From Arenibacter antarcticus (GTDB lineage: Bacteria; Bacteroidota; Bacteroidia; Flavobacteriales; Flavobacteriaceae), in the NCBI RefSeq assembly GCF_041320605.1, contig NZ_CP166679.1:620001-684000 (forward strand): a DNA stretch of 64,000 nt, in the 5' to 3' direction. The translations under genes and the position numbers were made by a program. Numbering within the stretch: the stretch's first letter is position 1; each line of letters starts with the position of its first letter. Below are positions 27,636-36,109 of the stretch, one piece after another. The notes below the pieces were generated by a model that saw only the letters and a program-made list of their open reading frames with translations, made no database searches and was not told the DNA's origin.

Positions 27636-28667
27636 TTATTTCCAGCCAGCCTCATCAAAAATCATAACGGCCTTGCTATTGTATTCCCCAAGTTTATAGA
27701 GCTCCACGGAATCTGCTTTAAAATCACCCCAGGTCTTTAAAATGGAAGCCTTAGCGGCCTTCGGATTAATTGGGTATTCGTAGTTTAAGTTTGCCAAGGT
27801 TTGCTGAGCTTTTTCTCCTGAAAGGAACTCCATAAGCTTAACGGCATTGTCCTTATTTGGTGCATATTTGGTCACCCCTATCCCGCTAACGTTAATATGG
27901 GTACCTCTTCCGTCCTGGTTCGGGAAAATAATCCCTACACTCTCTCCGGCCTTGCGCTCTTCCACGTTCTCATCGTTCAACATCAGTCCAATATAATAAG
28001 TGTTTACCACTGCTATATCTCCCTCTCCGGAAGCCACTGCCTTTACTTGGTCACGATCGCTGCCCTTTGGATTTCTAGCCATATTTTCGACTACCCCTTC
28101 TGCCCACTCCTTGGCCTTTTCTTCGCCATCGGCCAAAATTATAGAAGCCATCAAAGATTGGTTATAAACATTCTCGGAAGAACGGATTACTACTTTACCG
28201 TTCCATTTTGGATCTGCCAGATCTTCATAAGTTTTAATATCCTCTGGATTCACCCTGTCTTTGGCATAGGCAATAATCCTTGCCCTGTAGGTAAGCCCGT
28301 ACCAGTACCCCTCTTTCTCCCGAAACTTAGGCCCAATATTGGCCTCTAGGATCTTAGAACGGATGGGCTGCAATAGATCTTTTGACTGAGCGCGATAAAG
28401 TCTGCCCGCATCCACGGTAATCAGAATATCTGCATTGGAATCTTTCCCTTCCGTTTCCAATCGTTGGATAAGTTCATCAGCACTGGCGTTTACAATATTG
28501 ACCTTAATACCGGTCTCTTCCGCAAATTTGAAAAAAAGTTCGTCATCGGCCTTATAATGTCGGTGCGTATAGACATTGACCACTTCCGTGGAATTTGTAG
28601 AATCCCCACATGCCACGAAAAAAGTCATCAGGATCAGTATAAAACCAAATTTTAAGCTATTACTCAT
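27636..28667 (-). CDS. fbpA: iron(III) substrate-binding lipoprotein
   Basis: The 343-residue protein has a lipoprotein signal (TFFVAC, Cys20), so it is tethered instead of free in the periplasm. The start of the mature domain, VNVYTHRHYKADDELFFKF, is typical of FutA/FbpA iron proteins, which use His/Tyr ligands from this loop. The paired iron-ligating tyrosines appear in VNTYYIG (about residue 218). It should deliver Fe(III) to the permease encoded next. A well-formed promoter sits 24 nt upstream. Confidence 0.92.
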   Translation of the reverse strand: MSNSLKFGFILILMTFFVACGDSTNSTEVVNVYTHRHYKADDELFFKFAEETGIKVNIVNASADELIQRLETEGKDSNADILITVDAGRLYRAQSKDLLQPIRSKILEANIGPKFREKEGYWYGLTYRARIIAYAKDRVNPEDIKTYEDLADPKWNGKVVIRSSENVYNQSLMASIILADGEEKAKEWAEGVVENMARNPKGSDRDQVKAVASGEGDIAVVNTYYIGLMLNDENVEERKAGESVGIIFPNQDGRGTHINVSGIGVTKYAPNKDNAVKLMEFLSGEKAQQTLANLNYEYPINPKAAKASILKTWGDFKADSVELYKLGEYNSKAVMIFDEAGWK

Positions 28668-28690
28668 TATTTTTGTTTTTATTTAATCCA

Positions 28691-28721
28691 CAAAGGTAAG
28701 CTTATTTAGACTTGTTACAAA
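28691..28721 (-). promoter_or_regulatory. promoter of the iron ABC operon
   Basis: On the minus strand TTTG (28721-28718), a 19-nt spacer and TACCTTTG (28698-28691) are an exact match to the Bacteroidota consensus. Transcription would start near 28685, about 18 nt before the ATG. I do not see a clear Fur-box palindrome overlapping it. Confidence 0.75.
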
Positions 28722-28769
28722 CAAGAAACAGGGAGATTAGGGTGTAGATTTAGGACTGCCAGCTGGAGC

Positions 28770-28815
28770 GAGCCTGCCTATGCCAGCAGACAGGCGTCCT
28801 ACTCGTGCAATTTAT
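28770..28815. repeat. dispersed intergenic repeat, copy 1
   Basis: GAGCCTGCCTATG (28770-28782) is identical to 40048-40060. The following about 30 bp are related in both places (a CAGCAGACAGGCG-like core, then an ACTCGTGC / GCTAGTGC end). It lies in the 296-bp gap between the iron operon promoter and ilvA. Such GC-rich short intergenic repeats are frequent in flavobacterial genomes; no transposase is present. Confidence 0.5.
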
Positions 28816-28963
28816 ATAAGTGCCTATCCTATTTTATATATGCCCTAATTCCTAAACATCCATTCAAGCTAAACACATATCTTCATTTTACATTTTAAAA
28901 CATTGTCATTTTCCGCATAATTTCTTGCGTTGTGTTAAAACAGAATACTTTTAATTTTAGGTA

Positions 28964-30238
28964 TTAAATAAGGAGTGTAAACAAATCTTCATTCTCATTC
29001 AAGTATTGATAATTGTATTTTCTATATTTTAATTGTTCTTCAATCTTAGGAAAATCATTGTGGTTTTTCAATTCAATTCCCACTACTGCAGGGCCACTTT
29101 CACGATTATTCGTTTTAGAAAATTGAAAATAGGTTATGTCATCATCGGGGCCCAAAACCGAATTCACAAATTCTTTTAGCGCACTGGGGCGTTGCGGGAA
29201 GTTGATAATAAAATAATGCTTCAATCCTTCATATAACAATGATCTCTCTTTTATTTCTTCGGTTCTGGAAATATCATTATTCCCTCCGCTAACAACGCAT
29301 ACTATATTTTTTCCTTTTATTTTTTCTTTGTAAAAATCAAGTGCGGCAATGGTTAATGCTCCGGCAGGCTCTACCACTATGGCTTCCTCATTATACAATC
29401 GCAGAATGGTTGTGCACACTTTACCCTCAGGAACCAGAATAATGTCGGTCAAATAATTCTTACATATTTCATAGGTTAGAGTACCAACACGCTTTACTGC
29501 CGCTCCATCTATAAATTTATTGACATTTTCCAATGAGGTATTAACCCCATTTCTTATGGAGGTATCCATTGATGCGGCACCGGCAGGTTCCACTCCAATT
29601 ATTTTGGTATGTGGACTTAGTTGTTTAAATACCGTGCATACACCCGCCGCTAAACCACCACCGCCAATGGGGACAAACAAATAATCTATCGATGTTTGTT
29701 GATCATCCAATAATTCTAATGCTAAAGTTCCTTGTCCGGCAATTACTTTTTCATCATCAAATGGGTGAATGAAGGTTGCGGATTGTTCCTCACAATACTT
29801 CCTTGCGTGTTGAAATGCTTCATCAAATGTATCTCCTTTTAAAACCACCTCAACTTTATCTTTGCCAAAGAGGTTTACTTGTTTTATTTTTTGTGGAGGT
29901 GTAGTAGCCGGCATAAATATAGTTGCCTTTATATTGAGCTTAAAACAGGCATAAGCAACGCCTTGGGCATGATTACCGGCACTGGCACAAACAACTTGTT
30001 TATTTTTATCGACATCTGAAAGGGAAAAAATTTTATTGTATGCACCTCTTAGCTTGTAGGAGCGAACAGGCTGTAAATCCTCTCGTTTTAACCAAACCTC
30101 AGCAGCAAATTCTTCGCTCAGGTTTTCATTTTTCATCAATGGTGTATGTATCGCAACGTTTTTTATTCGCTCTTTTGCTTGATATACTTTATCTAGAAAC
30201 CCCATCTCCAATACTCCCTCAAAATTTATGGTTGCCAT
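28964..30238 (-). CDS. ilvA: threonine dehydratase (threonine ammonia-lyase), biosynthetic
   Basis: The 424-residue PLP enzyme deaminates threonine to 2-oxobutanoate, the first committed step to isoleucine. The PLP lysine is in VRSYKLRGAYN near residue 62. The asparagine/glycine phosphate cradle appears as SAGNHAQGVAYA and IGGGGLAAGV. The C-terminal about 85 residues (from NFPQRPSALKEFVNSVLG) form a single ACT-like regulatory domain, as expected for isoleucine feedback in the short biosynthetic form. It follows ilvN by 53 bp and belongs to the ilvB-ilvN-ilvA transcript. Confidence 0.95.
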   Translation of the reverse strand: MATINFEGVLEMGFLDKVYQAKERIKNVAIHTPLMKNENLSEEFAAEVWLKREDLQPVRSYKLRGAYNKIFSLSDVDKNKQVVCASAGNHAQGVAYACFKLNIKATIFMPATTPPQKIKQVNLFGKDKVEVVLKGDTFDEAFQHARKYCEEQSATFIHPFDDEKVIAGQGTLALELLDDQQTSIDYLFVPIGGGGLAAGVCTVFKQLSPHTKIIGVEPAGAASMDTSIRNGVNTSLENVNKFIDGAAVKRVGTLTYEICKNYLTDIILVPEGKVCTTILRLYNEEAIVVEPAGALTIAALDFYKEKIKGKNIVCVVSGGNNDISRTEEIKERSLLYEGLKHYFIINFPQRPSALKEFVNSVLGPDDDITYFQFSKTNNRESGPAVVGIELKNHNDFPKIEEQLKYRKYNYQYLNENEDLFTLLI

Positions 30239-30291
30239 AATTCTTAGTATTAATTGTTTATACTTTGTTGTTATTAATCGTTATTTAGATT

Positions 30292-30804
30292 TTATAATTC
30301 TTCTAAATAGGCACTTAATTCCTTCATAGGTTTTGTTACCGCTACTCTTCCCGAGCGTACAAATTCTAGCACCCCGTAGGGCTGTAAGTTTTCAAATAGC
30401 AATTGTGTTTCTTCAACGTGTCCTGTTTTTTCGATGACCATAAATTTAGGATCCACCGTAAGGATTCTTGCGTGATGTTCCCGTATCACTTTTTCTACAT
30501 CACCATTGGTCAAGGTTTCCGTTCTAATCTTATACAATGCAATTTCCTGATGCACTATTTCAGAGTCTTCGTGTACAAAGGCTTTAAAAACATCAATTAA
30601 TTTTTCCAGTTGTCCAACTACTTTATCTACTTGCTCTCTACTAGTTCTTAATACGATAGTATATCGAAAAACTCCTTTTATTTCCGATTCCGACGCTGTG
30701 ATACTATCAATATTTAAATGTCTGCGCGTAAAAATGATAGTAATGCGATTCATCATCCCGATGCTGTTTTCTGTAAAGACCGATACTGTATATGTTTTTT
30801 CCAT
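30292..30804 (-). CDS. ilvN: acetolactate synthase small (regulatory) subunit
   Basis: The protein has about 170 residues. It begins with an ACT domain (TYTVSVFTENSIGMMNRITIIFTRR, abbreviated), which binds branched-chain amino acids and gives feedback control, and a C-terminal half (about 75-165) typical of the ALS small-subunit domain. The ATG at 30804 lies 6 nt after the ilvB stop. A TTG at 30810 is also open but touches the stop and is less likely. Confidence 0.94.
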   Translation of the reverse strand: MEKTYTVSVFTENSIGMMNRITIIFTRRHLNIDSITASESEIKGVFRYTIVLRTSREQVDKVVGQLEKLIDVFKAFVHEDSEIVHQEIALYKIRTETLTNGDVEKVIREHHARILTVDPKFMVIEKTGHVEETQLLFENLQPYGVLEFVRSGRVAVTKPMKELSAYLEEL

Positions 30805-30810
30805 TTTCAA

Positions 30811-32505
30811 TTAGTTTAAACGTACTTCTGATACGGATGCTCCGGTGGGTATCATTGGGAAAACATTTTCCTCTTTTGCAACCATGATTTCCAATAAGTA
30901 AGATCCCTTATGGTTCAGCATTTTTACTAAGGTTTCTTTTAAATCTGTTCTTGCTTCAAATTTCGAGGCTTCAATACTATAAGCTTTGGCAAGAGCTACG
31001 AAATCGGGACTTATCATTTCAGTAAAGGAATAGCGTTTTTCAAAGAACATTTGTTGCCATTGACGCACCATTCCGAGAAATCTATTATTCAAAATGATAA
31101 TTTTCACATCTACTTTACTTTGTAAAATAGTCCCCAATTCTTGCAACGTCATCTGAAAACCTCCATCTCCAATGATTGCTACCACAGGTTTTTCTGGAGC
31201 GCCAAATTTTGCTCCAATAGCTGCGGGAAGTGCAAATCCCATAGTACCCAAGCCTCCAGATGTAACATTGCTTTTTGTTTTGTTGTATTGATAATAGCGC
31301 GCAGTCATCATCTGATGTTGGCCAACATCTGTCACTACAACCGCTTCTCCATTAGTTATATCTGAAAGTATTTTGATGACTTCGTCCATTTTGATCTCTT
31401 CGGAGTGTAATTCCTTCGCGCTTACTTGTAAGGTTTCAACTTCAACTTTTTTAGCGTCTTTAAATTCCTGCAACCAAGCAGTATGTTGTTTCTCTTGTAC
31501 CAGTTCAGATAATATTGACAAGGCTTCTTTCGCATCGGCATGAACAGCAACATCTGCATGGATAATTTTATTCAATTCAGAGGCATCAATATCAATATGC
31601 ACAACCTTAGCTTGCTTGGCGTACCTAGAAACATCACCTGTAACTCTGTCATCGAAACGCATCCCTATGGCAATAAGCACATCGCATTCATTTGTTTTAA
31701 TATTGGGTGCATAATCACCATGCATTCCTAAAAATCCAACATATTGTGGATGATTATTTGGGAATGCACCTAATCCTAACAATGTTGATGCAACAGGAAC
31801 TCCAGATTTTTCAACAAATCTTAATAAGTCCTTTTCTGCATTGGATAACATAATTCCCTGACCAATTAATAAGAACGGCTTTTGGGCATTATTGATTAAT
31901 AATGCTGCTGCTTCAACGTTTGTTTTACTTATCTTGGGTTTCGCTCGATAACTTCGGATACGGGTACGTTTTTCATACTGAAACTCCATTACCCCAAATT
32001 GTGCATCCTTGGTTATGTCGACCAACACAGGACCTGGCCGACCGGATCGTGCAATATAAAATGCTTTTGCTATGGCAGCAGGAATTTCTTCTGCCTTGGT
32101 AACTTGACAATTCCACTTTGTTATAGGCATGGAAATTCCTACCACATCCGTTTCCTGAAAAGCATCGCTACCTAAAAGATGGGAAGCCACTTGTCCGGTA
32201 ATGCAAACCAATGGGGTTGAATCAATTAAGGCGTCAGCCAGCCCAGTTATTAAATTAGTAGCACCCGGGCCCGAAGTTGCAAACACCACACCTGTCTTTT
32301 TGGAAGTTCTGGCGTAGCCCTGAGCTGCGTGAATAGCACCTTGTTCGTGACGCACCAAGACGTGATTTATAGTACTCACATAATCGTACAAAGCATCATA
32401 AATGGGCATAATCGCTCCTCCAGGATATCCAAATATAGTATCCACTTGCTCCGCTACTAACGATTTCATTACCGCTTGTGCACCTGTTGTTTTTATTGAG
32501 TTCAT
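30811..32505 (-). CDS. ilvB: acetolactate synthase large (catalytic) subunit
   Basis: The 564-residue thiamin-diphosphate enzyme makes acetolactate and acetohydroxybutyrate. The ThDP-activating glutamate lies in VDTIFGYPGGAIMPIYDAL and RHEQGAIHAAQGYAR. The FAD region is central. The ThDP/Mg motif G-D-G-G-F-Q-M...NNR is at about residues 435-465 (IIGDGGFQMTLQEL then IILNNRFLGMV). It is first in the ilvB-ilvN-ilvA operon, and its transcript begins with two leader-peptide/terminator modules. ilvC and ilvD, which usually neighbour these genes, are absent here. Confidence 0.96.
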   Translation of the reverse strand: MNSIKTTGAQAVMKSLVAEQVDTIFGYPGGAIMPIYDALYDYVSTINHVLVRHEQGAIHAAQGYARTSKKTGVVFATSGPGATNLITGLADALIDSTPLVCITGQVASHLLGSDAFQETDVVGISMPITKWNCQVTKAEEIPAAIAKAFYIARSGRPGPVLVDITKDAQFGVMEFQYEKRTRIRSYRAKPKISKTNVEAAALLINNAQKPFLLIGQGIMLSNAEKDLLRFVEKSGVPVASTLLGLGAFPNNHPQYVGFLGMHGDYAPNIKTNECDVLIAIGMRFDDRVTGDVSRYAKQAKVVHIDIDASELNKIIHADVAVHADAKEALSILSELVQEKQHTAWLQEFKDAKKVEVETLQVSAKELHSEEIKMDEVIKILSDITNGEAVVVTDVGQHQMMTARYYQYNKTKSNVTSGGLGTMGFALPAAIGAKFGAPEKPVVAIIGDGGFQMTLQELGTILQSKVDVKIIILNNRFLGMVRQWQQMFFEKRYSFTEMISPDFVALAKAYSIEASKFEARTDLKETLVKMLNHKGSYLLEIMVAKEENVFPMIPTGASVSEVRLN

Positions 32506-32590
32506 TTATTATTCTATTAAAATTAATTATCGGTTCCACAACCTGTGGTGGTACATGAAACACATTGATGTAATTGCTACTTCATCAAAT

Positions 32591-32625
32591 AAAAAAAGCC
32601 TTTCTCAAATGAATGAGAAAGGCTT
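32591..32625 (-). terminator. attenuator terminator 2 of the ilv leader
   Basis: On the minus strand AAGCCTTTCTCA and TGAGAAAGGCTT form a 12-bp stem (32625-32614 with 32607-32596), followed by seven T. It ends about 85 nt before the ilvB ATG. An AGGCT at 32646-32642, just after the second leader stop, can pair with AGCCT of the 5' arm (32624-32620) and could act as antiterminator. Confidence 0.85.
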
Positions 32626-32649
32626 AAAATTGGACAATACCAGCCTGAC

Positions 32650-32700
32650 TCACCCAGATGGGCAAATAATAATGATACTAATGATGGCACTGGTTTTCAT
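32650..32700 (-). CDS. isoleucine-rich leader peptide 2 (attenuation)
   Basis: This is a 16-codon ORF, MKTSAIISIIIICPSG then TGA, with six isoleucines, including a run of four (ATC ATT ATT ATT). It ends 25 nt before attenuator terminator 2. Ribosome stalling at the isoleucine run when charged tRNA-Ile is scarce would leave the terminator's competitor free, as in classical ilv attenuation. The peptide is too short for standard gene callers. Confidence 0.8.
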   Translation of the reverse strand: MKTSAIISIIIICPSG

Positions 32701-32719
32701 TTATTGATTTTGGATAAAT

Positions 32720-32753
32720 AAAAAAGCCTCCTGATTTCTCGGGAGGCTTTTTT
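32720..32753 (-). terminator. attenuator terminator 1 of the ilv leader
   Basis: On the minus strand GCCTCC and GGAGGC, extended by AAAAAA/TTTTTT, form a stem with a 10-nt loop (CGAGAAATCA), followed by TTTTTTATTT. It lies 21 nt after leader peptide 1 and 19 nt before leader peptide 2. AGAGGGA within the last codons of leader 1 could compete for its 5' arm, though weakly. Confidence 0.8.
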
Positions 32754-32774
32754 ATATTTTTATTAAAAATATAT

Positions 32775-32849
32775 CTATAGCTTTCCCTCTGCAGATGCGA
32801 TAATCACAATTGCACTAATAATTGAAGAAATTATAGTTATATTTTTCAT
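32775..32849 (-). CDS. isoleucine-rich leader peptide 1 (attenuation)
   Basis: This is a 24-codon ORF starting MKNITIISSIIS and ending ASAEGKL-TAG. It has eight isoleucines and one valine, with paired Ile at positions 6-7, 10-11 and 16-17. It precedes attenuator terminator 1. Together with leader 2 it forms a tandem sensor of isoleucine supply ahead of ilvB. The start ATG is about 20 nt after a TAGATTTG -7 element. Confidence 0.82.
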   Translation of the reverse strand: MKNITIISSIISAIVIIASAEGKL

Positions 32850-32867
32850 TGTTTTTCTAATACAGTG

Positions 32868-32875
32868 CAAATCTA
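32868..32875 (-). promoter_or_regulatory. -7 element for the ilv leader transcript
   Basis: TAGATTTG on the minus strand fits TAnnTTTG. No good TTTG is found 19-21 nt upstream, so the -33 element is weak or absent. Transcription would start near 32862, about 13 nt before leader peptide 1. Confidence 0.45.
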
Positions 32876-32920
32876 TGCAAAAAAATAGACGAATAAATAT
32901 TTTTAATAATAAAATTAAAA

Positions 32921-33382
32921 ATGATTGGAAGGGGTAGGTATTTTAGTACATGTTTTCCACCCGTAAACGCGTTTAGAAGTATCTATGAGGCAACAAAAGA
33001 GGACTTTCTTTCAACTGAACAAAATACATTAAGTATGTTTGCGCAAAACACCTTTAAAATTGTCAAAAGTTTTAATGCTGAATTTTCAGCTTGGTATAGT
33101 TCTCTTTCCTTTTGGAATAGAACTTTTAAAACTAAAAGTATTAGGGGTTTAAATATGGCATTCCAGAAGTGTTTTTTTGACGAGAAACTTTCTACAAAAC
33201 AAGGGTTTATTGTTATCCTTTATACGTCATCGTGGCGAGGCACTACTCAGTCTGGTGATGTAAAAATGGAGGGTGGTAGCAGACAGGTCCAATTTAACTT
33301 GATTTATAATTTTGGCAGAAAAGATATCAAAAAAGAGCGAAGTAAGGATACAGGTATAGAAGATGAAAAGGGTAGGTTCTAA
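32921..33382 (+). pseudogene. C-terminal remnant of an outer-membrane beta-barrel family protein
   Basis: The 153-codon frame ends with segments typical of the last strands of Bacteroidota outer-membrane beta-barrel family proteins (CarboxypepD_reg plus barrel, about 800 residues). These are KIVKSFNAEFSAWYSS, NMAFQKCFFDEKLST, ILYTSSWRGTTQSGDVKMEGG and FNLIYNFGRKDIKKER, with a charged end. There is no signal peptide, plug or upstream barrel; the preceding DNA is the ilv leader on the other strand. Compared with my recollection of the family, a few residues are lost before SRQVQFNL. It is best seen as a 3' fragment left after deletion. It could still be transcribed but not exported. Confidence 0.7.
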
Positions 33383-33507
33383 GTGCTGAAATATGACTAA
33401 TTATTTATTATCAGTGAATTAATCTACTCTCGTCACTTCCCTTTAAAAGCGATTAAACATTAATTATTTAGAGCATTTATTTTACATTTCACTAAAGTTA
33501 ATTGGTT

Positions 33508-35943
33508 ATGAATAAATATGTCTTGTTTTTCTATTCTTTTTTATTGCTCACCTTTTCTAGTTTTTCACAAAAAAACGGCCGAATTATTGGAAATATTCAG
33601 GATAAAAATACTTTGGAGAGACTTATTGGTGTTAATATATCTATCGAAGGAACTTCGCTGGGAACTATAACAGACGATACTGGACGGTTTAATTTAATGT
33701 TACCGGTTGGAACATATACTGTTACCGCATCTTTTTTAGGGTATAAAACAGCTACCTTATACAATATCGAGTTAACCTCTGGGAATGATCGTATTATTAA
33801 CTTTGAAATGGAGCCAGAATCGGAAGCACTAGAAGGTGTTGTGATTAGCTATAACAGAAATACATCGGTAAAAACTACGGATATGATCACTCCGCTTTCT
33901 GTTCAGCAATTGACTTCCCAAGAAATCAAATCCAATCCGGGAGGCAACTTTGATGTTTCTAAAGTTGTACAAACCTTGCCTGGTGTTGGTCTTAGTAATG
34001 GAGTAGGAGAACGTAACGATATTATAGTTCGCGGAGGGGCGCCAAATGAAAATGTTTACTATTTAGACGGCATAGAAATTCCAGTTTTAAACCACTTTCA
34101 AACCCAAGGAAGTTCGGGGGGTGCACAAGGCATCTTAAATGTGTCTTTTATTGAGAGTTTAAAACTTACTACATCTGCCTTTGACTCCAAGTATAGCGAT
34201 GCTCTTTCCTCTACGTTCGTCATTAAACAACGCAATGGAAATCCTGATCGATTTTCTGGAAATGTTCGTGTGAGTTTAACAGAAACTGCCTTAACATTGG
34301 AAGGGCCGTTATCCCCTAAAACTACTTTCTTAAGCTCTGTTAGAAAATCCTATTTAGGTTTACTTTTCAAAATCGTTGATTTGCCAATTCGTCCAGATTT
34401 TTACGATTTTCAGTACAAGGTAAACCATGAGTTTGATAACAAAACTACCTTAACCGCTATTGGCATTGGTGCGATAGATAATTTTAGCTTTGCTCCCACC
34501 AAGGAGTCTACTCCAGAGGACACTTATGTGCTTCGCTCAACTCCATATATTAATCAATGGACCTATACCACAGGTTTTAATCTCAATAGAAAAATCAAAA
34601 ATGGTTATATGAATTTCGCGCTCAGCAGAAATATGTTTCATACTACTATTGACAAATATGAAGATGAGCAAAAAATAGAACAAAATCGGACTTTATTAAT
34701 TAACTCTAATGAAATTGAAAATAAATTTAGATTCGATTACAATAAATTTGTGAACGGATGGCGCTTTTCTTCAGGCTTAGATGCGCAGTATGTTACATAT
34801 TCTGGAGACGTATTTAATAAAATAAGTAACGAGATCAAAGACGATACTGGCACAGTTATTTCGCCTGAACGGACAATTGTATTTGACAGCCAAATAGACT
34901 TCTTGAAATATGGCCTATTTGCACAAGCAGCCAAGCGCTTCTATAATGATAGATTACTGCTTTCTGGCGGTATTCGTAGTGATATGAATAGTTTTACGAA
35001 TACAGGCAAAAATCCTTTAAAAACGCTATCACCGCGCTTGTCTGCGTCTTATGGCATAAATGAGCAATGGAACCTTAACGGTTCTATAGGCACATATTTC
35101 AAGGCACCTATTTACACCACATTGGGTTTTAAAGATGAAGCAGGTAATTTTATAAATAAAGACTTAGAATACACCCGTTCAACGCATTACGTATTGGGTA
35201 CGGAATATCTTCCAAATAGATCTTTGAGATTTACATTTGAGGGGTACTTTAAGCGTTATTCGGATTATCCAGTATCAGAATCCACAGGAGTATCTCTAGC
35301 AAATCAAGGTACCCAATTTGGATCTGTAGGAAGCGAACGCATTTTATCTATAGGCAACGGACAAGCCTATGGAGTAGAATTCTTCGCGCAACAAAAAATG
35401 ACAGACAGACTATTTTACGTGGCAAGCTACTCCTATGTGGTGAGCAAATTCTCTGGTTCTGATAGCGTTTTAAAACGATCATCATGGGATAATCGTCATT
35501 TATTCTCTACAACACTGGGATATCAATTCAATAATAACTGGGATCTAGGTCTAAAATATCGCTTCGCAGGAGGGAACCCGTTTACCCCATTTAACATGCC
35601 TGCTTCCCAACAAAATTACTTACTGCTGGGCCAAGGCGTACCAGATGTTGATTTGCTGAATCAAAACAGGTTGTCAAATTATAATCAGTTGGATTTACGA
35701 GTAGATAAAAAGTTCAATTTCAAAAAAACTTCGCTTGTGGCCTATTTGGATGTTCAAAATTTATTGATTCAGAAGAATGAATCAAATCCAGATTATACCT
35801 TTCAACGCAATGCTGATAACACAGGATTTCAAACAACAGACGGTCAACCCATTCAAATGGATGGAAGCAATGCCATTCCTGTAATTTTAGATAATAAAAG
35901 CGGGCATCCTCTTCCTACAATAGGAATTATCTTTGAGTTTTAA
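33508..35943 (+). CDS. TonB-dependent receptor with carboxypeptidase-like regulatory domain
   Basis: The protein has about 811 residues. A signal peptide (MNKYVLFFYSFLLLTFSSFSQ) is followed by a carboxypeptidase-D-like domain (IGNIQDKNTLERLIGVNISIEG, abbreviated), a plug domain with NDIIVRGGAPNENVYYLDGIEI, and a 22-strand barrel ending PTIGIIFEF. It is a non-SusC transporter with no SusD partner, so the substrate could be a siderophore, vitamin or peptide, but the sequence does not say which. The preferred start is the ATG at 33508, not the TTG at 33502. It stands alone, 125 bp after the barrel-protein remnant. Confidence 0.92.
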   Translation: MNKYVLFFYSFLLLTFSSFSQKNGRIIGNIQDKNTLERLIGVNISIEGTSLGTITDDTGRFNLMLPVGTYTVTASFLGYKTATLYNIELTSGNDRIINFEMEPESEALEGVVISYNRNTSVKTTDMITPLSVQQLTSQEIKSNPGGNFDVSKVVQTLPGVGLSNGVGERNDIIVRGGAPNENVYYLDGIEIPVLNHFQTQGSSGGAQGILNVSFIESLKLTTSAFDSKYSDALSSTFVIKQRNGNPDRFSGNVRVSLTETALTLEGPLSPKTTFLSSVRKSYLGLLFKIVDLPIRPDFYDFQYKVNHEFDNKTTLTAIGIGAIDNFSFAPTKESTPEDTYVLRSTPYINQWTYTTGFNLNRKIKNGYMNFALSRNMFHTTIDKYEDEQKIEQNRTLLINSNEIENKFRFDYNKFVNGWRFSSGLDAQYVTYSGDVFNKISNEIKDDTGTVISPERTIVFDSQIDFLKYGLFAQAAKRFYNDRLLLSGGIRSDMNSFTNTGKNPLKTLSPRLSASYGINEQWNLNGSIGTYFKAPIYTTLGFKDEAGNFINKDLEYTRSTHYVLGTEYLPNRSLRFTFEGYFKRYSDYPVSESTGVSLANQGTQFGSVGSERILSIGNGQAYGVEFFAQQKMTDRLFYVASYSYVVSKFSGSDSVLKRSSWDNRHLFSTTLGYQFNNNWDLGLKYRFAGGNPFTPFNMPASQQNYLLLGQGVPDVDLLNQNRLSNYNQLDLRVDKKFNFKKTSLVAYLDVQNLLIQKNESNPDYTFQRNADNTGFQTTDGQPIQMDGSNAIPVILDNKSGHPLPTIGIIFEF

Positions 35944-36109
35944 AATTTAAATAGTCCTGTTTTTAGGAAGGATACAGTTAGGCCATCTTCCCGCCTTCAG
36001 ATTGTAGTTTTGCCAGACTTACATTTTTTCTTTTGGGCAAATAGCCCCACTTACCAAGGCAACCTTGTTTTTGAAGGGCTAATTAGTCATCGGTATATCA
36101 ATGTTATAA

